Shown here: positions 51,873-60,243 of the stretch, piece after piece
Position numbering within the stretch: position 1 is the stretch's first letter
Layout of the letters: each line of letters opens with the position of its first letter
DNA from: JAOPZW01 sp963707695
Lineage (GTDB): Bacteria > Actinomycetota > Thermoleophilia > Solirubrobacterales > Solirubrobacteraceae
Length of the DNA: 64,000 bases
Direction of reading: 5' to 3'
NCBI GenBank assembly: GCA_963707695.1
Contig: CAVPQY010000003.1
Span: 620,001 to 684,000 of the forward strand
Position numbers and translations under genes: made by a program
The notes under the pieces: generated by a model
What the model was told of the DNA's origin: nothing
Seen by the model: only the letters and a program-made list of their open reading frames with translations
Databases searched by the model: none

Positions 51873-52271
51873 ATGCAGGTCCTGAACTTCTACTCGACGA
51901 TCTTCGCCGACCAGCTCAAGCGGGGGCGCAAGACCGCGACGATCCGCCTCGGGGACAAGTCCCACAAGTACAGGAAGAACCAGGCGGTGCTGGTCACGAT
52001 CGGCTACCAGCACTCGCCGCGCGAGAAGATCTTCGAGGCCGTGATCGACCAGGTCGAGGTCAAGCGGGTCAAGGACCTCTCGCCCCGGGACATCGAGCAC
52101 GACAACCCCGAGTTCCGCCGCCACGACGAGATGATCCACTTCCTGGAGCAGATCTACGGGCGGCCGGTGTCGATGGAGGACGTCGTCACCGTCGTGCGGT
52201 TCAGCCAGATCATCGAGAACCCGCCGAACGTCACCGACGCGCGGCTGGGCATCGGCGGCGCGCAGAACTGA
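51873..52271 (+). CDS. ASCH domain protein
   Basis: The 132-residue protein has the ASCH layout: LNFYSTIFADQLKRGRKTAT with the GRKTATIRLG loop near 17-27, KYRKNQAVLVTIGYQHSPRE, a middle strand set and VVTVVRFSQI. ASCH domains resemble PUA and bind RNA or modified nucleosides. Some small members hydrolyse N4-acetylcytidine; the active-site Lys/Thr/Glu combination of those is not clearly present, so I do not claim it. It follows the NUDIX gene by 11 bases but has its own -10-like box. Confidence 0.7.
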   Translation: MQVLNFYSTIFADQLKRGRKTATIRLGDKSHKYRKNQAVLVTIGYQHSPREKIFEAVIDQVEVKRVKDLSPRDIEHDNPEFRRHDEMIHFLEQIYGRPVSMEDVVTVVRFSQIIENPPNVTDARLGIGGAQN

Positions 52272-52278
52272 GCAGCCG

Positions 52279-52297
52279 CCGCGCCCCCCGGGCGCGG
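52279..52297. terminator. GC-rich hairpin between convergent genes
   Basis: CCGCGCCC-CCC-GGGCGCGG is a perfect eight-base stem with a three-base loop, eight bases after the ASCH stop. There is no T run, so termination strength is uncertain. Confidence 0.45.
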
Positions 52298-52338
52298 ACG
52301 GGGTAGGACGTGGCCCGGTCGCCTCTGGACGCCGACGG

Positions 52339-53568
52339 CTAGAACACGTCCGCGCACCATGGCTCGCGCGGCGAGCGGAACGCGGCGCTCGCGGCGTCGA
52401 CCGCCCCCGGGGTGAGCTCCTGCACCCGGCCCGCGTCGGCCAGGGCGCGCAGCGACGGGCCGCCGAGGAAGGCCGCCGCGAGCGTGTCGGTGCCCAGCCG
52501 CAGGTCGGGGGCGTCCGTCGTCGGGGCGCACACCGCCCCCGAGGGGCCGCCGGCGAGGCGGTGGCGCCCGGCGTTGGCCGCCAGTCCCGCGTCGTCGACG
52601 TCGAGGACGACGTCGAGGTCGGTCGCGTAGCGGCGCGCGGCCAGGGCGCGGTCGACGTCGACGAGCCGCACCCACAGGCCGTCGCCGAGCTGGGCCCGCG
52701 CGGCGCGCGGGTCGGCCAGCAGGAGTCCGACGCCCACGTCGGCCGGGCCGTCGGCCCACCGCAGGCGGCGGACGAGGTCCAGCCCGAGGAGCTGCTCCCA
52801 CACGGCGACGCGCCCGGCCGGCGTCGCGGCGAGGACCTCCCGCACGAGCGCGTCCCCGTCCTGGTCGATCCCGTCGTCGGCCACCCGGACGGCGTAGACC
52901 GCGTAGGCCTGCGGCGCCCCCGCGTCGTCGCGGACGACGACCACGCGCAGCGGCTTGGCCCCGTCGCGGTCGCCCTCGGGGTCGTCGAGGACGCGGTCCC
53001 AGCGCGGCTCGCCGCGATCCAGGAGCCCCGGCTGCCCGGGGCGGACGGCGTCGTAGACCGCCCGCAGGTCCCCCCGCGCGTCGGCCGGGCGCAGCTGGTC
53101 GGCGACGAGGCCGCCGGCGTCGAGCCCGCGGCGCAGCGAGGCCCGCTCCGTGCGGACCTCGAGCTGGGCGACCCGCGTGGCCAGGCCGTAGCCGAACCGC
53201 CCGTAGATCCGCGCCTCCGAGGCCCACAGCCCGGCGATCGCCTCGCCGCCCTCGCGCAGCCCCTCGAGCTGCGCCCGCATGAGGCTCGTCAGCAGCCCGC
53301 GGCGCCGGTGCGTCGGGCGGACGCCGACCGCGGTGACGCCCGCCATCGGGACGGGGCCGCCGGGCACGGTGAGCTCGAAGCCGAGGCTCGCCGCCGTCGC
53401 GACGATCCGGCCGCCGTCGCGGATCGCCCAGGCGCGCTCGGGCTCGTGGACGGCGCGGGCGCGGTCGACCCAGGCTCCCTGGGGGTCGTCGTGGAAGGCC
53501 GCGGCGAGGGCGTCCGCGAAGGCGTCGAACTCCTCGGGCGCGACGGGACCGGGCGGCGTGGACGGCAC
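52339..53568 (-). CDS. Eis-family GNAT N-acetyltransferase
   Basis: The 409-residue protein has the tripartite Eis structure: an N-terminal GNAT domain with the acetyl-CoA motif VGVRPTHRRRGLLTSLM (about 87-103) and LWASEARIYGRFGYG, a second degenerate GNAT region, and a C-terminal SCP-like domain. It ends in WCADVF; in Eis the free C-terminal carboxylate of a final Phe is the catalytic base, and this is conserved. Eis proteins acetylate amines of aminoglycosides, peptides or proteins. The natural substrate is unknown. GTG 53568 is the chosen start; TAGTCC lies eight bases before it on the minus strand. Confidence 0.85.
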   Translation of the reverse strand: MPSTPPGPVAPEEFDAFADALAAAFHDDPQGAWVDRARAVHEPERAWAIRDGGRIVATAASLGFELTVPGGPVPMAGVTAVGVRPTHRRRGLLTSLMRAQLEGLREGGEAIAGLWASEARIYGRFGYGLATRVAQLEVRTERASLRRGLDAGGLVADQLRPADARGDLRAVYDAVRPGQPGLLDRGEPRWDRVLDDPEGDRDGAKPLRVVVVRDDAGAPQAYAVYAVRVADDGIDQDGDALVREVLAATPAGRVAVWEQLLGLDLVRRLRWADGPADVGVGLLLADPRAARAQLGDGLWVRLVDVDRALAARRYATDLDVVLDVDDAGLAANAGRHRLAGGPSGAVCAPTTDAPDLRLGTDTLAAAFLGGPSLRALADAGRVQELTPGAVDAASAAFRSPREPWCADVF

Positions 53569-53586
53569 GCCCGGGAGGACTACCAG

Positions 53587-54164
53587 CTACCGCAGCGGCG
53601 GGGCGATCGAGTCGGCCGCCGGCCGAGGGTCGGCGAACGGTGCGGGCGCCACAGGAGCCGGGGCGTCCCGCGCGGGGACCGACGCCCACCACGCCCCGAC
53701 GGCCACGAGGACCGTCCCGGCGAGCCCGATCCACGCGCCGTGGCGCGGGCCGAGCATCCCGTCCGGGCCGGGCGGGGAGATGATCCGGGCCGTGACGAGC
53801 AGCGCGCCGGCGACGCCGAGTGCTCCGCACAGGCGCGCGACCGCCGACGGCGCCAGGCTCGCCCCGGACGCCAGGGCGCCGACCGCGAGCAGGACCGCGA
53901 CGCGCCCCCAGCGCGAGCACGACGTCGGTCGTCGAGAACGCGCGCCAGCCCGTCAGCTGCACGAGCGAGGCCAGCGCGGAGGCGAAGCCGCGGACGAGCT
54001 GGGCGGCGAGCTCGCCGCCCGCGCCCGTCGGGGGTCTGGCGCGCGACGGCGTCGTCGACCGCGCCGCCCAGGTCGAGCCCGTACCAGGGCAGCCACAGCG
54101 ATCCGGCCGCGAGCAGGGCGCCGAGGGCGCTGAGCAGGTGCCCCGGGCGGAGGGTGGAGGTCAT
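53587..54164 (-). pseudogene. Four-helix membrane protein, two frameshifts as sequenced
   Basis: ATG 54164 (TSTLRPGHLLSALGALLAAG, SLWLPWYGLDLGGAVDDA) is followed by sequence that continues in two other frames: TGAGGELAAQLVRGFASAL, VQLTGWRAFSTTDVVLALG and then VAVLLAVGALASGASLAPS to a stop at 53587-53589. The breaks fall exactly in runs of five G (54030-54034) and five C (53905-53909) on the plus strand, each needing one base removed. The corrected protein has about 191 residues and four hydrophobic helices. It is not a family I can name. Confidence 0.6.
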
Positions 54165-54289
54165 GCGGCCTCATCGGCAGGCGGCGCGCGGGCGCTGCAC
54201 GGCGGCGCCCAGGGCTCGACGCATGGCCGGCGGCTGGCACTCGACGGCGTCGACTGCCAGCCCGCGTGGCGCGTTCGGCGGCTCGCGGC

Positions 54290-54295
54290 TACACT
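54290..54295 (+). promoter_or_regulatory. groESL promoter -10 box (TACACT)
   Basis: TACACT lies 14 bases before the CIRCE element. The expected -35 area is GC-rich without a clear consensus. The predicted message has an untranslated leader of about 80 bases that contains CIRCE. Confidence 0.45.
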
Positions 54296-54308
54296 CCGCG
54301 CACCAGCG

Positions 54309-54335
54309 TTGGCACTCACCGAGTCCGAGTGCCAA
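54309..54335 (+). promoter_or_regulatory. CIRCE element (HrcA operator)
   Basis: TTGGCACTC-N9-GAGTGCCAA is a perfect inverted repeat matching CIRCE apart from G/C replacing A/T near the outer ends. HrcA binds it to repress groESL until heat stress. It lies 49 bases before groES. Confidence 0.93.
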
Positions 54336-54384
54336 GGCGTTGTCCCGTTCCACCCCGGAACCAACCCCCACGGAGGTAGGATCC

Positions 54385-54678
54385 ATGAAGCTCAAGCCCC
54401 TGGGCGATCGGCTGATCGTGCGGGCGATCGAGGAGGAGGAGACGACCGTCAGCGGCATCGTCCTCCCCGACACCGCCAAGGAGAAGCCCCAGAAGGGCAA
54501 GGTCATCGCCGTCGGCGACGGCCGGTACGACGAGGATGGCGAGAAGCGCATCCCGCTCGACGTCGCCGAAGGCGACGAGGTGCTGTACAGCAAGTACGGC
54601 GGCACCGAGATCAAGGTCGACGGTGAGGATCTGCTCGTGCTTCGCGAGTCGGACGTCCTCGCCAAGGTCGAGTCCTAG
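54385..54678 (+). CDS. groES: Co-chaperonin GroES
   Basis: The 97-residue protein starts KLKPLGDRLIVRAIEEEETT and has the mobile loop TTVSGIVLPDTAKEKPQKGK that contacts GroEL, then GEDLLVLRESDVLAKVES. It caps the GroEL ring. A strong ribosome-binding site (GGAGG, 54372-54376) precedes ATG 54385 by eight bases, unlike the leaderless genes elsewhere. It is first in the groES-groEL operon, downstream of CIRCE. Confidence 0.97.
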   Translation: MKLKPLGDRLIVRAIEEEETTVSGIVLPDTAKEKPQKGKVIAVGDGRYDEDGEKRIPLDVAEGDEVLYSKYGGTEIKVDGEDLLVLRESDVLAKVES

Positions 54679-54692
54679 GAGAACACGCACAC

Positions 54693-56318
54693 ATGGCGCA
54701 CAAGGAACTGAAGTACAACACCGACGCCCGTCAGGCCCTCGAGGCCGGCGTGGACGCCGTCGCCAACGCCGTCAAGGTGACGCTCGGCCCGCGTGGCCGC
54801 TACGTCGTCCTCGACAAGAAGTTCGGCGCTCCGACGATCACGAACGACGGCGTCACCATCGCCCGTGAGATCGAGGTCCAGGATCCGTTCGAGAACCAGG
54901 GCGCGCAGCTCGTCCGCGAGGTCGCGACCGCGACGAACGACGTGGCCGGCGACGGCACGACGACCGCCACGGTCCTGGCCCAGGCGATCGTCCGCCAGGG
55001 CCTGAAGAACGTCGCTGCAGGGGCCAACCCCCTGTCGCTCAAGCGCGGCATCGAGAAGTCCGTCGACCAGGTCGTCGACAACATCGGCAAGATGGCCAAG
55101 GAGGTCTCCGGCAAGGACCAGATCGCCCGCGTGGCGACGATCTCCGCCGGCGACGACGAGATCGGCGACGTGATCGCCGACGCCATCGAGAAGGTCGGCA
55201 AGGACGGCGTCGTGAACGTCGAGGAGGGCCAGACGTTCGGCATGGACCTCGAGTTCACCGAGGGCATGCAGTTCGACAAGGGCTACATCTCGCCGTACAT
55301 GGTCACCGACCAGGACCGGATGGAGGCGACCCTCGAGGACCCCTACCTCCTCATCGCCAACCAGAAGATCGGGTCCGTCCGCGACATCCTGCCGATCCTC
55401 GAGCAGGTCATCCAGTCGGGCAAGCCGCTGCTGATCATCGCCGAGGACGTCGAGGGCGAGTCCCTCGCGACGCTCGTCGTGAACAAGCTCCGCGGCACGT
55501 TCACGGGCGTCGCCGTCAAGGCGCCCGGCTTCGGCGACCGCCGCAAGCGGATGCTGGAGGACATCGCCATCCTCACGGGCGGCGAGGTCATCACCGAGGA
55601 GATGGGCCTCAAGCTCGAGAACACGCAGGTCTCGCAGCTCGGGCGCGCCCGTCGCGTCGTCGTCACGAAGGACACGACGACGATCGTCGACGGCGCCGGT
55701 GACGCGGACGCCATCAAGGGCCGCATCAACCAGATCAAGGCCGAGGTCGAGAGCACCGACTCCGACTTCGACCGCGAGAAGCTCCAGGAGCGCCTCGCGA
55801 AGCTCTCGGGCGGTGTCGCCGTCGTGAAGGTCGGCGCGGCCACCGAGACCGAGATGAAGGAGAAGAAGCACCGCGTCGAGGACGCCCTCCAGGCGACCCG
55901 CGCGGCCCTCGAGGAGGGCATCGTGCCGGGCGGCGGCGTCGCGCTGCTGCAGTCGGCCGGGGCCATCAACCTCGACGCGTTCGAGGACGACGAGAAGACC
56001 GGCGCGCGCATCGTCCTGCGTGCCCTGGAGGAGCCGCTGCGGCAGATCGCCGAGAACGCGGGCCTCGAGGGGTCGGTCGTCGTCAACGACGTCCGCAAGG
56101 CCAAGAAGGGTCAGGGCCTGAACGCGGCGACCGGCGAGATCGTCGACCTCGTCGCGGCCGGCGTCATCGACCCGGCGATGGTCACGCGCTCGGCGCTGCA
56201 GAACGCGGCCTCGATCGCGAAGAACATCCTCACGACCGAGGCCATCGTGGCGGAGATCCCCGAGAAGGAGGGCGCGGCCGCCGGCGGCGGCATGCCCGAC
56301 ATGGGCGGGATGATGTAG
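54693..56318 (+). CDS. groEL: Chaperonin GroEL
   Basis: The 541-residue protein has the full GroEL sequence: TLGPRGRYVVLDKKFGAPTI, the ATP-site GDGTTTATVLAQAI, KAPGFGDRRKRMLEDIAILT and the C-terminal tail GGGMPDMGGMM. The Gly/Met-rich tail is typical of the folding-active, operon-encoded copy. It folds cytosolic proteins with GroES using ATP. It starts 14 bases after groES with AGGAG upstream. It is followed by a strong hairpin. Confidence 0.97.
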   Translation: MAHKELKYNTDARQALEAGVDAVANAVKVTLGPRGRYVVLDKKFGAPTITNDGVTIAREIEVQDPFENQGAQLVREVATATNDVAGDGTTTATVLAQAIVRQGLKNVAAGANPLSLKRGIEKSVDQVVDNIGKMAKEVSGKDQIARVATISAGDDEIGDVIADAIEKVGKDGVVNVEEGQTFGMDLEFTEGMQFDKGYISPYMVTDQDRMEATLEDPYLLIANQKIGSVRDILPILEQVIQSGKPLLIIAEDVEGESLATLVVNKLRGTFTGVAVKAPGFGDRRKRMLEDIAILTGGEVITEEMGLKLENTQVSQLGRARRVVVTKDTTTIVDGAGDADAIKGRINQIKAEVESTDSDFDREKLQERLAKLSGGVAVVKVGAATETEMKEKKHRVEDALQATRAALEEGIVPGGGVALLQSAGAINLDAFEDDEKTGARIVLRALEEPLRQIAENAGLEGSVVVNDVRKAKKGQGLNAATGEIVDLVAAGVIDPAMVTRSALQNAASIAKNILTTEAIVAEIPEKEGAAAGGGMPDMGGMM

Positions 56319-56357
56319 CCACGTCCACCGCGCCCGAGCGGCGCAGTGGCAGACGTT

Positions 56358-56389
56358 CCGAGGGCCCGGCGTTCGCGCCGGGCCCTCGG
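56358..56389 (+). terminator. groESL terminator hairpin with TTCG loop
   Basis: CCGAGGGCCCGGCG-TTCG-CGCCGGGCCCTCGG is a perfect 14-base stem with an unusually stable tetraloop, 39 bases after groEL. No T tract follows. Confidence 0.7.
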
Positions 56390-56411
56390 TCGTCGAGGGC
56401 CCGGTCCGTCC

Positions 56412-56442
56412 GACGTCGCGGGGACTGCCTCCCCGCGGCGTC
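56412..56442 (-). terminator. Hairpin facing the anti-sigma gene end
   Basis: CGCGGGGA-CTGCC-TCCCCGCG (56417-56437) is a perfect eight-base stem, extended by GACG/CGTC on the outside. It lies three bases from the stop of the minus-strand gene and is a likely terminator for it. Confidence 0.55.
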
Positions 56443-56445
56443 CCG

Positions 56446-57120
56446 CTAGGCGGGCTCCCACGAGGCGAGCGCGAGCAGCCGGTCCTCGGGGACCGTGGAC
56501 GGCGCGCGCAGGACGCACGTCCTCCCGCCCTGGCGCCAGGTCACCACGCGGTCGCCGTCGGCCTCCAGGACGGCGTAGGTCGTGCCGCCCACCCTCCGCT
56601 CGCGCGCCGCTCCCGGGACGGCGAGCGGGGCGCCGGCGACGACCGCGTAGCCCACCGTCGTCCCGTCGGGCGCCGCGTAGAAGACGGTGCGCACCCGGCG
56701 GCCGCCCACGACGTCGGTCCGCTGACCCCGCGCGGGCCACGCCACCCCGCGCCAGTCGGGGAAGCGCACCGGGTCGACGCGCGCGTCGACGAAGCCGTCG
56801 CCCGTCGGCCTCGGCGCCGGGCCGGTCGCCGGGCGCGCCGCGGCCTGGGCGACGGCCAGGACGCCCGGGCCGCCCGGCGCGGTGTCCGAGCCGCCGCCGG
56901 TCGCCAGCACCGCCACCAGCACGATGACGGCCAGCGCCGCCGCGGCCAGCCCGAAGATCGCCAGGCGGCGCCGGGGCGGGGCCGTGGTCGTCCGCTGCGC
57001 CTCGAGCCGCTCGCGCAGCGCGAGCGGCGCCCGCGTCGCGGCGACGGCGTCGGCGACGAGCAGGCGGCCGCGCGCGGCCAGCGCGTCCTCGTCGGGCAGG
57101 GGTTCGAGCTCGGGGTTCAT
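56446..57120 (-). CDS. Single-TM anti-sigma-factor-like protein
   Basis: The 224-residue protein has a cytoplasmic N-terminus of about 50 residues (PELEPLPDEDALAARGRLLV), one membrane helix (about 53-72) and an extracytoplasmic domain with GVAWPARGQRTDVVGGRRVR and TYAVLEADGDRVVTWRQGG. The position, two bases after the sigma gene stop and with AAGGTAGGG as ribosome-binding site, strongly suggests it is the cognate anti-sigma factor. No zinc-binding HxxxCxxC motif is visible, so it is not a ZAS-type protein. Other roles of a membrane sensor remain possible. Confidence 0.65.
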   Translation of the reverse strand: MNPELEPLPDEDALAARGRLLVADAVAATRAPLALRERLEAQRTTTAPPRRRLAIFGLAAAALAVIVLVAVLATGGGSDTAPGGPGVLAVAQAAARPATGPAPRPTGDGFVDARVDPVRFPDWRGVAWPARGQRTDVVGGRRVRTVFYAAPDGTTVGYAVVAGAPLAVPGAARERRVGGTTYAVLEADGDRVVTWRQGGRTCVLRAPSTVPEDRLLALASWEPA

Positions 57121-57122
57121 CC

Positions 57123-57764
57123 CTACCTTCCCCGGACGCCGGCACGGGCCGGATCCATCCGCAGGGCCACCTGCGCGCGCGCGCGATGCAGGCGGCTGGC
57201 GATCGTCGCCTCGGGCACGTCCAGCATCCTCCCCGCCTCGCCGTAGGACAACCCCACGAGGTCGACGGCGACGATGGCGTCGCGGAACGCCGGGGCCAGC
57301 GCGGCGATGTGGCCGAAGACCTCGCGGGCGCCGGCGGCCTCCTCCGGGCGCAGGCCGGCCCGCTGGTCGGCCGGCTCGACGTCGTCGGGCAGCGCCGTCG
57401 TCACGGGCCGGCGCGACGCCGACCGCCGGCCGGAGAGGAAGGTGTGGCGCAGGGCGACGAGCAGGTAGGGCAGCTCGCCGCCTTCGCGCACGCGACGAGG
57501 GCGCGCCAGCACGCGGGCGTACGTCTCCTGGACGAGGTCCTCGGCGTCCTCACGCCGGCCGCACAGCGCCCACGCCGCGCGGAACAGGCGGTCGACGTGG
57601 TCGCCGAGCGCGGCCGGATCGAGCGGGCGGTCGTCGGGCACCGGTGCCGACAAGCATCCCACCGGTCGCGCGCCCGTGTGGCCGGTTGTCCGTACGCGCT
57701 CAGCGATCCGTCGCGGGGAGCGGCGACCGGCCCCTGCGGCGGACCGGTTGAGGTGGTCGACCAT
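57123..57764 (-). CDS. ECF-type RNA polymerase sigma factor
   Basis: The 213-residue protein has region 2 (HVDRLFRAAWALCGRREDAE, DLVQETYARVLARP, with the -10 binding helix) and region 4 (AALAPAFRDAIVAVDLVGLS, YGEAGRMLDVPEATIASRLH, RARAQVALR), joined by a short linker, as in the extracytoplasmic-function family. The start is uncertain: ATG 57764 gives an Arg-rich extension of about 35 residues, whereas GTG 57662 would begin just before region 2. It is followed by the anti-sigma gene and is divergent from MarR. The target promoters are unknown. Confidence 0.82.
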   Translation of the reverse strand: MVDHLNRSAAGAGRRSPRRIAERVRTTGHTGARPVGCLSAPVPDDRPLDPAALGDHVDRLFRAAWALCGRREDAEDLVQETYARVLARPRRVREGGELPYLLVALRHTFLSGRRSASRRPVTTALPDDVEPADQRAGLRPEEAAGAREVFGHIAALAPAFRDAIVAVDLVGLSYGEAGRMLDVPEATIASRLHRARAQVALRMDPARAGVRGR

Positions 57765-57793
57765 GTCGGCGGGCAACTACCATGGACGGCGAC

Positions 57794-58231
57794 ATGCCAC
57801 CCCGGACGTCCGCCCGCCTCTCCCCCGCGGCAGAGGCCTGGTCGCTGATGAGCGAGCTCTTCCAGGCGCACGCGAAGCCCCGGTGGCACGCCGTGTCGGC
57901 GGAGCTCGAGCTCTCGCCGCCGCAGACGATGGCCCTCCTGCGGCTGGACCGGGACGAGGGCGTCCCCATGCACCACCTGGCCGACGCGCTGCACTGCGAC
58001 ACCTCGAACGTCACCGGCATCGTCGACCGCCTCGAGGACCGCGGCCTCGTCGAGCGGCGCGTCGACTCGCGCGACCGCCGCGTCAAGCGTCTCGTGCTGA
58101 CCGACGAGGGGGCCGCCCTGCGCGAGCTGCTGGCCGTGCGGCTGTCCGAGCCGCCCGAGCCGCTGCGTCAGCTGCCCGCCGAGGACCAGCGCGCCCTGCG
58201 CGACCTCATGCGGCGCGTGCTACGAGGCTGA
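57794..58231 (+). CDS. MarR family transcriptional regulator
   Basis: The 145-residue protein has the MarR winged helix: LELSPPQTMALLRLDRDEG, MHHLADALHCDTSNVTGIVD, RLEDRGLVERRVDSRDRRVK and LVLTDEGAALRELLAV. The recognition helix and the wing Arg/Asp residues are all present. ATG 57794 is preferred to the in-frame ATG at 57782 because a -10-like TACCAT (57778-57783) overlaps the latter. It may regulate itself, the divergent sigma factor, or a transporter; there is no adjacent transporter. Its last 26 bases overlap the next gene on the other strand. Confidence 0.87.
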   Translation: MPPRTSARLSPAAEAWSLMSELFQAHAKPRWHAVSAELELSPPQTMALLRLDRDEGVPMHHLADALHCDTSNVTGIVDRLEDRGLVERRVDSRDRRVKRLVLTDEGAALRELLAVRLSEPPEPLRQLPAEDQRALRDLMRRVLRG

Positions 58232-58559
58232 GCTGCGCCGCCCTGCGGCGGACCTCGACGGCGAGGCGGCCCGGCCGCGGCGTCCCGACCACGACGTCGT
58301 CGAAGGGCGGGGCCCCGGGCGCCGAGCGGTCGATCTCCAGGCGGACGACCTGGCCCGGGTCCTCGAAGGACAGGAACTGGACCCGGCGACCGCGGCGGAA
58401 GCGCCCGTGCCGGGCGCGGCCGGCGTCCGTCGCGCCTGCCCGCACGTCGCGGACGGCGGTCCACGGCACGCGGATCCGGCGGTGCAGCGCCCCGAGCCGC
58501 AGGAGCCCGGTGAGCTCGATGGTGAGGGCCTCCTCGTCGAAGCGCAGGTGTCGGGGCAT
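58206..58559 (-). CDS. Small PH-like-fold protein of unknown function
   Basis: The 117-residue protein reads MPRHLRFDEEALTIELTGLL, RIRVPWTAVRDVRAGATDAG, FRRGRRVQFLSFEDPGQVVR and LEIDRSAPGAPPFDDVVVG. The alternating strand pattern with a final helix suggests a bacterial PH-like domain; similar small proteins are common in actinobacteria without assigned function. ATG 58559 starts at the first strand. It overlaps MarR at the 3' ends by 26 bases. Confidence 0.6.
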   Translation of the reverse strand: MPRHLRFDEEALTIELTGLLRLGALHRRIRVPWTAVRDVRAGATDAGRARHGRFRRGRRVQFLSFEDPGQVVRLEIDRSAPGAPPFDDVVVGTPRPGRLAVEVRRRAAQLSLVARAA

Positions 58560-58631
58560 GCCCCGATGCTGCCGCCCGACGACCGGGGCGTCGGTGCGGC
58601 TAGCCCCCGATCCGGGGGGAAGCCTCCCGGC

Positions 58632-59144
58632 ATGGAGCCGCCGCGCCGTGACGCCGTCGCCGCCGGCCTCGCGGCCGGCCTGGCCGGATCGCTGGCGATG
58701 ACGGCCTCCACCGCCGTCGAGATGCGCGCGCGGCACCGGCCGGCGAGCACGGCGCCGGTCCGCGCGGCCGAGCGCGCGACCGGGGTGCGCCTGCCCTCCG
58801 ACCGCGCCCGCCGCGCCCTGTCGTGGGGGGCGCACGTGCCGTTCGGGACCGCCCTGGGCCTCGTCCGGCCGCTGCTCGGCGACCGTCCGGGCGCGGCCCC
58901 CACGTTCTTCGCCGTGGCCTGGCTGCCCGACCTCGCCCTCGTGCCGGCCGCCGGCCGCCAGCCGCCGCCCTGGCGCTGGGGCACGACCGAGCTGGCGCTG
59001 AGCGCGGCCCACCACGCCGCCTACGCCGTCGCCGGCGAGGCGGCGTGGCGCGCCCGCCGCCGGCTCAGGCCGCGGCGGGCTCGCGCGCGACCTCCGCGCG
59101 GGCCCGGGGGGCCGGCCCGACGTACTTGGCGGTGGGGCGGATGA
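58632..59144 (+). CDS. Small membrane-associated protein of unknown function
   Basis: The 170-residue protein starts EPPRRDAVAAGLAAGLAGSL with a hydrophobic first helix (8-26), then a region of weakly hydrophobic segments (WGAHVPFGTALGLVRPLLG, FFAVAWLPDLALVPAAG, ALSAAHHAAYAVAGEAAW). The layout recalls small DUF1440-like or periplasmic-exposed membrane proteins, but I cannot assign a family. The C-terminal 25 residues are Arg/Pro-rich and fall in the 80-base overlap with the citrate synthase gene, so the true end or the gene itself is less certain. Confidence 0.45.
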   Translation: MEPPRRDAVAAGLAAGLAGSLAMTASTAVEMRARHRPASTAPVRAAERATGVRLPSDRARRALSWGAHVPFGTALGLVRPLLGDRPGAAPTFFAVAWLPDLALVPAAGRQPPPWRWGTTELALSAAHHAAYAVAGEAAWRARRRLRPRRARARPPRGPGGPARRTWRWGG

Positions 59145-60163
59145 GTCGCGCCTCGCGCTTCTGCTCGAGGATGTGCGCGGACCACCCGGCGACCCGCGCG
59201 CAGGTGAACATCGGCGTGAACAGGTCGGAGGGGACCTCGGCCGTGTCCAGCACGACGGCCGACCAGAACTCGACGTTCGTGGCCAGGACGCGGTCGGGCT
59301 TGCGGGCGTGCAGCTCGGCCAGCGCCGCCTGCTCGAGCGCCTCGGCGACCTCGAAGCGCCGCGAGCCGACCTCGCGCGCCGTCCGGCGCAGCACGCGCGC
59401 CCGCGGGTCCTCGGCGCGGTACACGCGGTGGCCGAAGCCCATGAGACGCTCGCCGCGGTCCAGCAGCGCCTTGACGTAGCGCTCGGCGTCGCCCTGCTGC
59501 TCGACGTCGTCGAGCATCTTCAGGACGCGGGAGGGGGCGCCGCCGTGCAGCGGGCCGCTCAGCGCGCCGACCGCGCTCGACAGCGCCGCGGCGACGTCGG
59601 CGCCGGTCGAGGCGACGACGCGCGCGGTGAACGTCGAGGCGTTCATCCCGTGCTCGGCCGCGGAGATCCAGTAGGCGTCGATCGCCTTGACGTGGTCGGG
59701 GTCCGCCTCGCCGCGCCAGCGCGTCAGGAAGCGCTCGGCGATCGTGCGCGCCTTGTCGACCTCGCTCTGCGGGACCCACGGCTGGCCCAGGCCGCGCGCG
59801 GACTGCGCGACGAAGCTCAGCGCCTGCACCGAGGCGCGGGCGAGGTCGTCGCGGGCCTGCTCGTCGGTGATGTCGATGAGCGCCCGGAAGCCGTACTCGG
59901 GCGCCAGCATGGCCAGCGCGGACTGGACGTCGACGCGGTGGTCGCCGGAGCGCACGTTGAGCGGATGCGGCTCGGCCGGCGCGAGTCCCGGGTCGAAGGT
60001 GCCGTCCACGAGCAGCCCCCACACGTGCTCGTAGGCGACCTGTCCCACGAGGTCCTCGATGTCGACGCCCGCGGTAGCGCAGGGCGCCCCCCGCCTTGTC
60101 GGGCTCGGCGATCTCGGTGGCGAAGGCGACGACGCCTTCGAGGCCGGACTGGACGTCGCTCAC
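59065..60163 (-). pseudogene. Citrate synthase, frameshifted near the 5' end as sequenced
   Basis: GTG 60163 begins SDVQSGLEGVVAFATEIAEP, DKAGGALRYRG, and should continue VDIEDLVGQVAYEHVWGLL, but one extra base in the CCC run at 60068-60070 (plus strand) shifts the frame. The remainder is intact: the catalytic His of EHGMNASTFTAR, GALSGPLHGGAPS, MGFGHRVYRAEDPR and the catalytic Asp region ARVAGWSAHILEQ. The corrected enzyme of about 366 residues is a type II-like citrate (or methylcitrate) synthase that condenses acetyl-CoA with oxaloacetate. Because the function is central, I consider the shift a sequence error. Confidence 0.85.
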
Positions 60164-60243
60164 GGGGTGGGCTCCTGACTGGGTCGGACGATGGCGGGCT
60201 GCGGAGCCTGAAAGGTTCGCACGGACGTGGCAGACTCGGCGCG

